Below, piece after piece: positions 17,068 to 27,258 of a stretch of DNA of 64,000 bases (the first letter of the stretch is position 1; every line of letters starts with the position of its first letter). The stretch spans positions 1-64,000 of the forward strand of contig CAVVAB010000009.1 of assembly GCA_963746155.1 (NCBI GenBank). The letters are read 5' to 3'. Position numbers and translations under genes: made by a program. The DNA is from AC-32 sp963746155. Its GTDB lineage: Bacteria > Actinomycetota > Thermoleophilia > Gaiellales > Gaiellaceae. The notes under the pieces were generated by a model. The model did no database searches. It was not told the origin of the DNA and saw only the letters and a list, made by a program, of their open reading frames with translations.

Positions 17068-18142
17068 GGATCTCTACGGGACGCTCGGCGTCTCGAAGGG
17101 TGCGAGCCAGGACGAGATCAAGAAGGCGTACCGCAAGCTCGCCCGGCAGCACCACCCCGACGCGAACCCGGGCGACAGCGACGCCGAGGAGCGCTTCAAG
17201 GAGGTGCAGCACGCCTACGACGTGCTCTCCGACCCCGAGAAGCGCAAGCAGTACGACCGCTTCGGCGCGGAGAACGGTCGGCCCGGGCCGGGCGGCTACA
17301 ACTTCACCGAGGGCTTCGACCTCGGCGACCTCGGCGACCTCGGCGACATCTTCGGCGGGCTCTTCGGCGCCCGCGGGCGCCAGCAGCAGCAGCGCGGCCA
17401 GCGTGGCCGCGACATCGAGGTCGAGGTGCGGCTCTCGTTCGAGGATTCGCTGCAGGGAGTCGAGACGACGATCCCGGTCGAGCTCGAGACCGCCTGCCGC
17501 GAGTGCGGCGGCTCAGGCGCGAAGCCGGGCACCGCGCCGACCCTGTGCCCCGAGTGCCACGGGCGCGGGATCAAGGCCGAGAGCCAGGGCCTGTTCGCGC
17601 TCTCGCAGCCGTGTCCGCGCTGCCGAGGGAACGGCACCGTGATCGAGGACCCGTGCCCGCGCTGCCACGCCTCGGGCCGCGAGCGGCGCACCAAGCGCTA
17701 CAAGGTCAAGATCCCGGCCGGCGTCAAGGACGGCTCCAAGATCCGCCTGCGCGGAAAGGGCGAGGCCGGCTACGGCGGCGCCGAGGCGGGCGACCTGTTC
17801 GTCGTCACCCGCGTCGCGCCCTCGAAGCTGTACACCAGGCGCGGCGACGACCTGATCGTCGACGTGCCCGTCACCTATCCCGAAGCCGCGCTCGGCGCGA
17901 CCGTCAAGGTTCCGACGCCTGACGGGCCTGTGACCGTGAAGGTCAAGCAGGGCACGACCGACGGCACGCTGCTGCGCGTGAAGGGCAAGGGCGCGCCGAA
18001 GCTCAAGGGCTCCGGCCGCGGCGACCTTCTCGCGCGCGTGAAGCTGACGGTGCCGAAGAAGCTGAGCAAGGCCGAGCGCGAGGCGGTCGAGGCGCTGCAG
18101 AAGGCGTCGCGCGAGAACCCGCGGGAGGGGCTCGCCGAATGA
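17054..18142 (+). CDS. dnaJ: Chaperone DnaJ (Hsp40)
   Basis: The 362-residue type I DnaJ has a J domain with the HPD motif (ARQHHPDANPGD), a Gly/Phe-rich linker (GDLGDIFGGLFGARG) and all four zinc-finger repeats CRECGGSG, CPECHGRG, CPRCRGNG and CPRCHASG. Two C-terminal client-binding domains follow. It stimulates DnaK ATPase and delivers substrates. Its stop overlaps the start of the small membrane protein (ATGA). Confidence 0.95.
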   Translation: MASVKDLYGTLGVSKGASQDEIKKAYRKLARQHHPDANPGDSDAEERFKEVQHAYDVLSDPEKRKQYDRFGAENGRPGPGGYNFTEGFDLGDLGDLGDIFGGLFGARGRQQQQRGQRGRDIEVEVRLSFEDSLQGVETTIPVELETACRECGGSGAKPGTAPTLCPECHGRGIKAESQGLFALSQPCPRCRGNGTVIEDPCPRCHASGRERRTKRYKVKIPAGVKDGSKIRLRGKGEAGYGGAEAGDLFVVTRVAPSKLYTRRGDDLIVDVPVTYPEAALGATVKVPTPDGPVTVKVKQGTTDGTLLRVKGKGAPKLKGSGRGDLLARVKLTVPKKLSKAEREAVEALQKASRENPREGLAE

Positions 18143-18348
18143 GGCGGCCGCTCTCGCTCGCGATCGTCTCGTTCCTGACGGGGCTCGGCCTCTACGTCGT
18201 GGCCGGCCTCGTCCAGGTGAACTACTTCGACGAGCAGGCCCGGCCGTTCTGGCTGAACGGGCTCTTCCTGGTGGCCGTGGCGCTCGTCGTCGCCGGTCTG
18301 CTCGTGCTCGTCTCGGGCGCGGTCCACGCCGCGAAGGGGCGACGCTGA
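18139..18348 (+). CDS. Small two-helix membrane protein within the dnaK operon
   Basis: A 69-residue protein with two hydrophobic helices (LAIVSFLTGLGLYVVAGLV and GLFLVAVALVVAGLLVLVSG), a short loop with NYFDEQARPFWLN and a basic C-terminus. It overlaps both neighbours (ATGA with dnaJ, TGATG with hspR), so it is translated with the heat-shock genes. No family is recognised. Its position between dnaJ and hspR is unusual. Confidence 0.7.
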   Translation: MRRPLSLAIVSFLTGLGLYVVAGLVQVNYFDEQARPFWLNGLFLVAVALVVAGLLVLVSGAVHAAKGRR

Positions 18349-18716
18349 TGGACGAGCGGCCGCGCTACATGATCTCCGTCGCTGCCGAGATCGTCGGCAT
18401 GCACCCGCAGACGCTGCGGATGTACGAGCAGAAGGGGCTCGTGCGACCCAAGCGCACCGCTGGGAACACGCGGCTCTACTCGGAGGCCGACCTCGAGCGG
18501 CTGCGGCTGATCCAGCGGCTGACGGGCGAGCTCGGGCTCAATCTCGCCGGCGTTCAGACCGTGCTCGACCTCGAGGAGCAGCTTCAGCGGATGCAGGAGC
18601 GGATGGAGCGGCTCGAGCGCGAGATGCGCGAGACGGTCGCGCAGGTGCACCGGCACTACCGCCGCGACCTTGTTCCGTACGAACCACCGAGGCCGATGCC
18701 GACGAGGGCCCGATGA
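18348..18716 (+). CDS. hspR: Heat-shock repressor HspR (MerR family)
   Basis: The 122-residue protein has the HspR-type MerR DNA-binding domain: YMISVAAEIVGMHPQTLRMY, then EQKGLVRPKRTAGNTRLYS, then a C-terminal coiled coil (LEEQLQRMQERMERLEREM). HspR with DnaK as co-repressor shuts off dnaK and clpB operons in Streptomyces and mycobacteria. The same loop is likely here because it is encoded between dnaJ and clpB. Confidence 0.93.
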   Translation: MDERPRYMISVAAEIVGMHPQTLRMYEQKGLVRPKRTAGNTRLYSEADLERLRLIQRLTGELGLNLAGVQTVLDLEEQLQRMQERMERLEREMRETVAQVHRHYRRDLVPYEPPRPMPTRAR

Positions 18717-18731
18717 GAGCGGTTCCCTCGA

Positions 18732-18753
18732 GCCACGTCCGGGGTCTGACCCC
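18732..18753 (+). repeat. Dispersed palindromic repeat, copy 2
   Basis: GCCACGTC followed by the inverted repeat GGGGTCTGACCCC, in the 163-base gap between hspR and clpB. Unlike copies 1 and 3, the right arm lacks the last two bases of the palindrome. About 80 bases of sequence without a recognisable gene separate it from copy 3. Confidence 0.7.
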
Positions 18754-18833
18754 TCTCGCGCCCTTCTGGGCCATGACTGCCCTGCCAGGCGACCCGACAA
18801 TCCAGGCAAGCAAGCGGCCGCCTATCCGAACCG

Positions 18834-18857
18834 GCCACGTCCGGGGTCTGACCCCGG
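18834..18857 (+). repeat. Dispersed palindromic repeat, copy 3
   Basis: GCCACGTC overlapping the complete core CCGGGGTCTGACCCCGG, 102 bases after copy 2 and in the same orientation. It ends 22 bases before the clpB ATG, close to the ribosome-binding site CGAGGAG. Its position could influence clpB expression through RNA hairpin formation. Confidence 0.7.
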
Positions 18858-18879
18858 GCACGTCCCGAGGAGACGCGTG

Positions 18880-21352
<2,473 letters not shown>

Positions 21353-21403
21353 GCCATTTCGGTCAACTTGCGGCCGGGCAGTGGTCGCCAGCACGATTCG
21401 AGC

Positions 21404-21541
21404 GTGTGGCGACGCTCGGATCCGGCGCTCGACCGCGAGACCGTCGATGGCATCATTCGGATGCTGATGGACATGAACGCGAAGCTCGATCGCCTGCTTG
21501 GAGAGGACGAGGACGGCGATGGCCGGGAAGATGAGTCCTGA
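21404..21541 (+). CDS. Small hypothetical protein (45 residues)
   Basis: A GTG start opens WRRSDPALDRETVDGIIRML, then MDMNAKLDRLLGEDEDGDGR. The sequence resembles short actinobacterial proteins with a helix and an acidic tail, whose function is unknown. It ends 22 bases inside the next small gene, which suggests coupled translation. Confidence 0.5.
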   Translation: MWRRSDPALDRETVDGIIRMLMDMNAKLDRLLGEDEDGDGREDES

Positions 21542-21698
21542 GGAACGGCGCGCCCAGCGGGCGCAGTGGGATCGCAACCGTCGGGAGTTCGAGGCGCTCT
21601 ACGAGCGGTTGCAGACGCGTTGGCGGGAGGAGGACGAGCGTCGCGACCGCCGCCGCCGACTCCTTCGCCGGTTCCTGCCATTCCGTCGCGCGGCCTAG
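21519..21698 (+). CDS. Small, highly charged hypothetical protein
   Basis: A 59-residue, helix-forming protein (SPEERRAQRAQWDRNRREFE then RRLLRRFLPFRRA) with a strongly basic C-terminus. It overlaps the preceding small gene by 23 bases in another frame; an ATG at 21531 is an alternative start. No family is recognised. Confidence 0.45.
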   Translation: MAGKMSPEERRAQRAQWDRNRREFEALYERLQTRWREEDERRDRRRRLLRRFLPFRRAA

Positions 21699-21719
21699 GC
21701 CGATTCCCCACGGCGTCCG

Positions 21720-22485
21720 TTGGCTAGGCAAGGCAAACCCAGAGAGTCGCTGCCGCCTCCGCTTCCGCCGGAGACGCGGACGGTCGGCCAGCTCGTCGCC
21801 GAGACCATCAACCTCTACCGGCGGCGCTTCTGGGCCTCGCTCGCGCTCGGGCTCGGCCCGGCCGCGGCCGCGGTGGGCCTGGCGGCGATCCCGGGCTGGT
21901 GGGCGCTTGCGTTCGCCCTCACCGTGTGGGTGCTCCTCATGACCGCGTCGTACGTGCGCGCGGTGACGATCGCAGTCGGTGAGCCGGTGGAGCGACGGGT
22001 GATCTTGATGGGCTTCGCGGTCGGGTTGCGTCGTCGTCTTGCCCGCCCCGATCCTGCTGAGCCTCTTCATCCTCCCGGCGATCATCTGGCTCGGGGTCGT
22101 CGGGCTCGCGGTCCCGGCCGCGCTCATCGAGCGTAGGGGCTTCCGCGATTCGCTCCGCCGAGGCTTGGAGCTCGGCCTCGCGGATCCGGTGCATGCCATC
22201 GGCTCGCTGGCGACGCTCGTGATCGTCGCGTTCCTGACCTCGACGGTGCTGTTCTTCCTGTTGCTCGGTGGCGGCGAGATCCTGCGCGACGCGGCGGCCT
22301 TCATGTCGCTGCTCGTGATCTCGCCCATACTGTTCCTCGGCGCCGCTCTGCTCTATTTCGACCAGGCGGCGAGAGTCGCGAAAGGGAGGAACGATGCCGA
22401 CGTACATCATGCTCTCCAACCTGACCGCCCAGGGCGTCCAGACGCTGAAGGCGAACCCCGACCGGCTCCGGGAGGTCAACCGTGA
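21720..22485 (+). CDS. Hydrophobic membrane protein (one frameshift)
   Basis: After an N-terminal proline-rich stretch (SLPPPLPPETRTVGQLVAET) come about five membrane helices, among them FWASLALGLGPAAAAVGLAA, WALAFALTVWVLLMTASYV, LFILPAIIWLGVVGLAVPAA and LATLVIVAFLTSTVLFFLLL. A frameshift near 22030 joins the two halves. The downstream frame runs 92 bases into the GYD gene, so the true end may be near 22394 with another base error. It resembles generic DUF membrane proteins with stress-related neighbours, but the function is unknown. Confidence 0.5.
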
Positions 22486-22678
22486 CGTGGAGGAGCTCGG
22501 CGCGAAGGTGATCCACCAGTGGGCGACGCTCGGGCCGTTCGACTTCGTGAACGTGGTCGAGGCGCCCGACGCGGAGACGATGGCCCGCGTGTCGGTCGCG
22601 CTCGGCGCGCGCGGGAGCGCGAAGCTGCAGACGCTTCCGGCGCTGTCGATCGACGATTTCCTCAGCTCCGTGGGTTGA
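22394..22678 (+). CDS. GYD-domain protein
   Basis: The 94-residue protein begins PTYIMLSNLTAQGVQTLKAN and contains VNVVEAPDAETMARVSVALGARG, typical of the GYD (DUF3303-like ferredoxin-fold) family. Biochemical function is unknown. The ribosome site GGGAGGA lies directly before the ATG. Confidence 0.8.
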   Translation: MPTYIMLSNLTAQGVQTLKANPDRLREVNRDVEELGAKVIHQWATLGPFDFVNVVEAPDAETMARVSVALGARGSAKLQTLPALSIDDFLSSVG

Positions 22679-22879
22679 CCGTTCGCGCGCTCCAATCCGC
22701 CTCCAGCCGGGCTGTACCGGCTCGCCAGCTTCCAGCGGCCGTGCGACCCGAGCTGCGCCGGCAGTCTCGATTCGCCGACCGACCGCTGTAGCGGGACGTT
22801 CGACGCGGCGTCAGGGGAGCTGGTCGAGGCGAGGGTGCGCCTGAGGCCGGGCCAGGGCTGCTCGATCACGTTCGAGTGA
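22679..22879 (+). pseudogene. Orphan C-terminal domain of a secreted cysteine-containing protein
   Basis: Directly after the GYD stop, in the same frame and with no start codon, lie about 66 sense codons ending in a TGA at 22877. The segment has the pattern LYRLASFQRPCDPSCAGSLD, SPTDRCSGTF and GQGCSITFE, with four cysteines that look like two disulfides of an exported domain. It appears to be the tail of a lost gene or a coding fragment without its front. Confidence 0.45.
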
Positions 22880-22880
22880 G

Positions 22881-23775
22881 CTAGGCGGCGAACGCGGCCG
22901 CAGTCTTGGCGGCGAGTTGCGCATTCGCGACCACGAGCTCGCGGTTCACCTCGAGCGTGCGGCCGCCGCTCGCTGTCGTGTAGGTACGAGAGCACGAACG
23001 GCGTCACCGCCTTGCCCGTCACGCCTTGCGCCTCGGCGGTTGCAAGCGCCTCGGCGATGAGCGGCTCCACGTCGATCCCGTTCTCGGGCGGGTTCGCGAG
23101 CAGGAGCCCCGAGCCGCCGAGCTCCCAGTGCGCCCGCGCGACCCGCGCCGCCTCCGCTGCGGACTCGACGCGCGCCGAGACGGGCGGCCCGCCGGTGGCC
23201 GAGTAGAAGAGCGGCAGCTCGTCGGTCCGATAGCCGAGGACGGGGACGCCGAGCGTCTCGAGCGCCTCGGCGGTGGCGGGGACGTCGAGGAGCGACTTGG
23301 CGCCGGAGCCGACGACGAGCGTCTGCGTGCGGGCAAGCTCGGTCAGATCGGCCGAGATGTCGGGACGCTCCGCGAATCCTCTGTGGACGCCGCCGATCCC
23401 GCCCGTGCCCATGAAGCGGATCCCGCAGAGCCGGCAGACGGCGAGCGTCCCGCCGACGGTGGTCGCCCCGATCGAGTCCTGCGCGGCGCAGGCGGCGAGG
23501 TCCCGCGGCCCGGCCTTGAGCGCGTCAGGGCCGGCCTCGCCGAACCGTTCGAGCTCCCGGCCGTCGAGCCCGACGACGACCGCCCCTTCGAGCACCCCGA
23601 CCGTCGCGGGCACGGCCGCTTCGGCCCTGACCGCCGCCTCCGCGGCGAGCCCCACCTCCACCCCCACCCTGGGAGGGAACCCGTGGGCGATCAGGGTAGT
23701 CTCGAGCGCGACGACTGGGGCGCCGTCGTGGAGAGCTTGTTGCACTTCCGGCGCGATGCGTATGAGATCCGTCAC
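22881..23775 (-). CDS. psuG: Pseudouridine-5'-phosphate glycosidase PsuG (one frameshift)
   Basis: About 297 residues. Family signatures are PVVALETTLIAHGFPP near the start, SIGATTVGGTLAVC, FMGTGGIGGVHRG and ANPPENGIDVEPLIAEAL. A frameshift near 22978, just after VLSYLH, moves into the frame of SGGRTLEVNRELVVANAQL, which is the normal C-terminal helix. The enzyme splits pseudouridine phosphate into uracil and ribose-5-phosphate. The GTG at 23775 lies 5 bases after the kinase stop, forming a kinase-glycosidase operon. Confidence 0.88.
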
Positions 23776-23780
23776 GGAGC

Positions 23781-24599
23781 TCACGGTACGGCTCCCATCT
23801 GCGCGACGCAGCGCGCAGCGGCCTCGACGCCGAGGTCGATCCCGCCGACGATGAACCCCGCCGCGAGCGCGTCGCCCGCGCCGGTCGTGTCCACGACCTC
23901 TCCAGGAGGCGGCTCGCGCTCCTCGACCTCGCCGCCCGCACGCACTGCCACGCCCCGGGAGCCGCGCTTCACCACCGCCGTCTCCGCGAGGGCGTAGGCG
24001 CCGCCGACGAGCTCCCACTCGGCCTCGTTCGCGAAAGCGACGTCCGGCGCGAGCTCCTCCAGCCGCTCCCGAAACCGACCCGGCCCGTACGCGCGGATCG
24101 CGCTCCATGACGAGAGATCCACGCTCAGGCGTGCGTTACCGGCCCGCGCCAGCCCGGCGGCCGCGAGCGCTGCGTGCCCGATCGGCTCTGCCAGCAGGCT
24201 GTAGCCGGAGAGGTGGAGCCACTCGCAGCCGGAGAACCAGCCCGCCTCGAGCTCCTCCGCGCGCAGCTCCGGCGCGACGCCGCGGTCGGTTGCCATCGAG
24301 CGCTCGCCGTCCGCGCCGACGAACGAGACGACGACGCCCGTCCTCCCGTCGCCGCGCGGCCCGGCAAGCTCGACGCCCCGCCGCTCGAGCAGCGACCGCG
24401 CCAGCTCGCCCGTCTCGTCGTCGGCCTGTTTCCCGACGAAGCGGGCCTGCCCGCCGAGGGCCACGATCCAGGCCGCCACGTTCGCGGCCTGGCCCCCAGA
24501 GACGACGCGCGTCTCGACGGGCGTGTCCGCGCCGGCCGCGAGCGGCTGCGGCGCGCGCACGATCACATCCAGGAGCAGGTCGCCGAGCGTGCAGATCAT
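23781..24599 (-). CDS. PfkB-family kinase, probable pseudouridine kinase
   Basis: The 272-residue protein has the two PfkB signatures: GGQAANVAAWIVALGGQARF near the N-terminus and DTTGAGDALAAGFIVGG near the C-terminus, with the catalytic Asp. The partner gene PsuG strongly suggests pseudouridine as substrate (PsuK role), though ribokinase-like kinases cannot be separated by sequence alone. The ATG at 24599 starts ICTLGDLLLDVIVRAP. Confidence 0.8.
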   Translation of the reverse strand: MICTLGDLLLDVIVRAPQPLAAGADTPVETRVVSGGQAANVAAWIVALGGQARFVGKQADDETGELARSLLERRGVELAGPRGDGRTGVVVSFVGADGERSMATDRGVAPELRAEELEAGWFSGCEWLHLSGYSLLAEPIGHAALAAAGLARAGNARLSVDLSSWSAIRAYGPGRFRERLEELAPDVAFANEAEWELVGGAYALAETAVVKRGSRGVAVRAGGEVEEREPPPGEVVDTTGAGDALAAGFIVGGIDLGVEAAARCVAQMGAVP

Positions 24600-24622
24600 G
24601 GTTCCGCGCCTAGAATCGCAGC

Positions 24623-24808
24623 ATGGACGGCAGGCCGAAGACGGAACGGCTGCGGTCATTCCTCATCGGCGGCGTTGTGGGAGCGTCGGCCGTCCTCGCC
24701 GCGGTCCGCCGCAAGCGCCACCGCGCTCGCCAGACACCGCCGGGGCTCGCGGCGTTCGAAGACGCCCCGTGCTATCGCGAGACCATCGAGCGCGAGCGCG
24801 GGTCATAG
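24623..24808 (+). CDS. Small protein with one membrane segment
   Basis: A 61-residue protein: an N-terminal basic part, one hydrophobic stretch (SFLIGGVVGASAVLAAV) followed by RRKRHRARQ, then a soluble tail. It is typical of small actinobacterial membrane-anchored orphans. It is divergent from the PfkB gene with a 23-base gap. Confidence 0.5.
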   Translation: MDGRPKTERLRSFLIGGVVGASAVLAAVRRKRHRARQTPPGLAAFEDAPCYRETIERERGS

Positions 24809-24835
24809 CAACCCGCCCCACTATTCTTAGAGCGA

Positions 24836-25126
24836 ATGCCGATCTACGAGTACCGCTGTCCCAACGGGCACCTGTTCGAGCTCTTCCAGCGCATGGACGA
24901 GGCGCCGCCCAAGGTCTGCGAGGTCTGCGGCGAGGGGCCCCTCGAACGCGTGCTCTACCCGGTGGCGGTGCACTTCAAGGGATCGGGCTTCTACTCGACC
25001 GACTACGGGCGCGGCTCGGGCGGACGCAAGCGTGAGGAGTCGAAGGACGGCGCGAGCTCGTCCGACTCCGAGCCCAAGAAGACGGACGAGAAGAAGGACA
25101 AGAAGGAGAAAACTGCGGAGACTTAG
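24836..25126 (+). CDS. FmdB-type zinc ribbon protein
   Basis: The 96-residue protein starts PIYEYRCPNGHLFELFQRMD and has PPKVCEVCGEG, the FmdB zinc ribbon (PF09723). The first knuckle is C-x3-H rather than the usual C-x2-C. A strongly charged Lys/Glu/Ser tail follows. Function is unknown; members are sometimes called regulatory. It overlaps the convergent LCP gene by four bases. Confidence 0.8.
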   Translation: MPIYEYRCPNGHLFELFQRMDEAPPKVCEVCGEGPLERVLYPVAVHFKGSGFYSTDYGRGSGGRKREESKDGASSSDSEPKKTDEKKDKKEKTAET

Positions 25127-26301
25127 CCAGGCGCCGGACTGCCAAAGAGGCACCCCGGCGGATATGTGTCCCCGGTCGGCGCGGGCGGCTGCACCGCCGA
25201 GCGGCCGAGCACCATCAGGATCACCTTCGCGTTGTCCTCGCTCGGCGTGATGTCGCCGCCGGTCGAGATCCCGCCGAGCCGGCAGTGGATCGTGCGGTCG
25301 GCGCGGAACTTGTTCCAGCCGAGCGCGACGAACTGGTTCGCGGAGAGGTCGGTCGAGAGCGGCTTCATCAGGTCGCCGCCGATGAACGGCATCCGCATGA
25401 ACGTCTCGTAGCTCGCGAGCTTGCTCATCACCGCCTGGAGGACCTGCTGGTTCCGCTCGGTGCGCGTGATGTCGCTCTCGGCCGGGTTGAGCGCGTTCTT
25501 GCGGACGCGCGAGTAGATCAGCGCGCGGCGGCCGTCCAGATGCTGCTTGCCCTTCGCGAAGCGCCAGCCGGGCCAGCGCGAGCAGCGGACGGGCGAGGCG
25601 TACGGACAGTCGAACTTGGACAGGATCGGCCGCGCCACCACGACGTCGATCCCACCGACCTTGTCGATCAGGTCGCGGAACTCGGCGAAGTTGACGACCA
25701 CGACGTGGTTGACGGGGATCGTCGTGTAGCCGGCGATCGTGCGGATCGCCAGCCTCGGGCCACCCACCTGGAACGCGGTGTTGATCTTGGCCGTCCCGTA
25801 ACCGGGGATCTCGACGCTGAGGTCGCGGGGGATCGAGAGGTAGTAGAGGCGCCCGTGGCCCGGGTCGGTCCGGAGGAGCGTGATCGAGTCGGAGTGGCGG
25901 TCGCCGGAGCGCGAGACCGCGAGCGAGTGGTCGGTGCCGAGCATCAGGATCGTGGTCGAGTTCGTCAGCAGCGAGCCCTTATCGGGCGCGAGGACGCTCG
26001 TGACCGTAGCCGGGAGCCGCTTGTTCGCATCGGAGACGCCGCCGCGAAACGTCAGGTAGCCGAGTAGGGCCCAGAAGACGAAGAAGAGGATCACGAGCCC
26101 GATCGCGATCCCGATCTGGCGCCCCCAGCGAATCCGCCTCGGAGCGCGCTGCTTGCTGGGCTTCCCGGGGCGCTCGCGACCGTCGCTTCCCGCGCGAGGC
26201 TCCCGTAGAGGCGGCTTCCGGGGAGGGACCGTGGGCACCCGGCCCTTGACGCGTCCCCCGCGGTAGAGGCGATACGGCTTCTCTCCGCCGGGCGACGCCA
26301 T
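25123..26301 (-). CDS. LytR-CpsA-Psr (LCP) family glycopolymer ligase
   Basis: The 392-residue protein has a basic Pro-rich cytoplasmic N-terminus, one membrane anchor (IGIAIGLVILFFVFWALLGY) and the extracytoplasmic LCP domain. Key features are TTILMLGTDHS, RHSDSITLLRTDP, LYYLSIPRDLSVEIPGYG (catalytic Arg and Asp), KINTAFQVGG and RSRVRKNALNPAESDITRTERNQQ-like residues (as YSRVRKNALNPAESDITRTE). LCP enzymes attach cell-wall polymers from lipid carriers to peptidoglycan. I chose the ATG at 26301; an ATG at 26322 would overlap the divergent ROK gene. Confidence 0.88.
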   Translation of the reverse strand: MASPGGEKPYRLYRGGRVKGRVPTVPPRKPPLREPRAGSDGRERPGKPSKQRAPRRIRWGRQIGIAIGLVILFFVFWALLGYLTFRGGVSDANKRLPATVTSVLAPDKGSLLTNSTTILMLGTDHSLAVSRSGDRHSDSITLLRTDPGHGRLYYLSIPRDLSVEIPGYGTAKINTAFQVGGPRLAIRTIAGYTTIPVNHVVVVNFAEFRDLIDKVGGIDVVVARPILSKFDCPYASPVRCSRWPGWRFAKGKQHLDGRRALIYSRVRKNALNPAESDITRTERNQQVLQAVMSKLASYETFMRMPFIGGDLMKPLSTDLSANQFVALGWNKFRADRTIHCRLGGISTGGDITPSEDNAKVILMVLGRSAVQPPAPTGDTYPPGCLFGSPAPG

Positions 26302-26311
26302 TCGGCGGCGT

Positions 26312-27256
26312 ATGGTAGCCACGGTGGCCGCGCATCAAGGGAGCACAGGGGCTGGCGCGCGAGTCATCGGCGTCGACGTGGGCGGGACGAAGACGCTCGG
26401 CGCGGTCGTCACGCGCGCGGGCGAGATCGAAGCGCGGCTCGAGCGGTCGGCGGAGAGCTCCTCCCAGGAGGCGCTGCTCGCCTCGCTCGACGGCCTGATC
26501 GAGGAGCTACGCGCGGGAGCCGATGTGGCAGCGCTCGGGATCGGAATCCCGTCGCGGATCGACCAGCGGCGCGGCCGCTCGATCTCCGCGGTGAACCTGC
26601 CGCTCGAAGGAGTCGACCTGCGCGACCGGATGCGGGAGAGGCACGGCCTTCCGGTCGGGATCGAGAACGACGCGAACGCGGCGGCGATCGGCGAGTGGAA
26701 GGCGGGTGTCGCACGCGGCGCGAGCAACGTCGTGATGCTCACGCTCGGGACCGGCGTCGGCGGCGGACTGATCGTCGACGGGCGGCCCTTTCGGGGCTCA
26801 ACCGGGAGCGCTGCAGAGCTCGGCCACATCGTGATCGACGTCGACGGGCCTCCCTGCCCGTGCGGGGGTCACGGGCACCTCGAGTCGTACGCGTGCGGGC
26901 CCGTGGCCGACCGGATCGCGCGGGAGCTCCTCGGGGACGGATCGGACGCGGAAGACCTCGTCTCGCGGGCGCGCGACGGCGACACGACGGCGCTGGGCGC
27001 GCTCGCAGGCATCGGGCGCAAGCTCGGCGCCGGCATCGCGACGTTCGTGAACGTCTTCGAGCCCGAGCTCGTCGTCGTGGGCGGCGGCTTCGGCGCGGCC
27101 GGCGAGCTCCTGCTCGAGCCGGCGCGGGAGGTCGTCGCGCGCGAGGGCCTCGAGCCGGGCCGTGACGCGGTCAGGATCGTCGAGGCGGAGCTCGGCGTCG
27201 ACGCCGGCGTGATCGGGGCCGCGATGATCGGCTTCGAGGCGCTCGACGGGGAGTAG
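26312..27256 (+). CDS. ROK-family sugar kinase (glucokinase-like)
   Basis: The 314-residue protein has VIGVDVGGTKTLGAVV for phosphate binding, GIENDANAAAIGEW with the catalytic Asp, and TLGTGVGGGLIVDG. The zinc motif reads CPCGGHGHLES, so the third cysteine of the usual C-x-C-G-x2-G-C is replaced by His. It probably phosphorylates glucose or a related hexose. The GTG at 26324 is an alternative start. It is three bases from rsmI and likely co-transcribed with it. Confidence 0.82.
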   Translation: MVATVAAHQGSTGAGARVIGVDVGGTKTLGAVVTRAGEIEARLERSAESSSQEALLASLDGLIEELRAGADVAALGIGIPSRIDQRRGRSISAVNLPLEGVDLRDRMRERHGLPVGIENDANAAAIGEWKAGVARGASNVVMLTLGTGVGGGLIVDGRPFRGSTGSAAELGHIVIDVDGPPCPCGGHGHLESYACGPVADRIARELLGDGSDAEDLVSRARDGDTTALGALAGIGRKLGAGIATFVNVFEPELVVVGGGFGAAGELLLEPAREVVAREGLEPGRDAVRIVEAELGVDAGVIGAAMIGFEALDGE

Positions 27257-27258
27257 GC

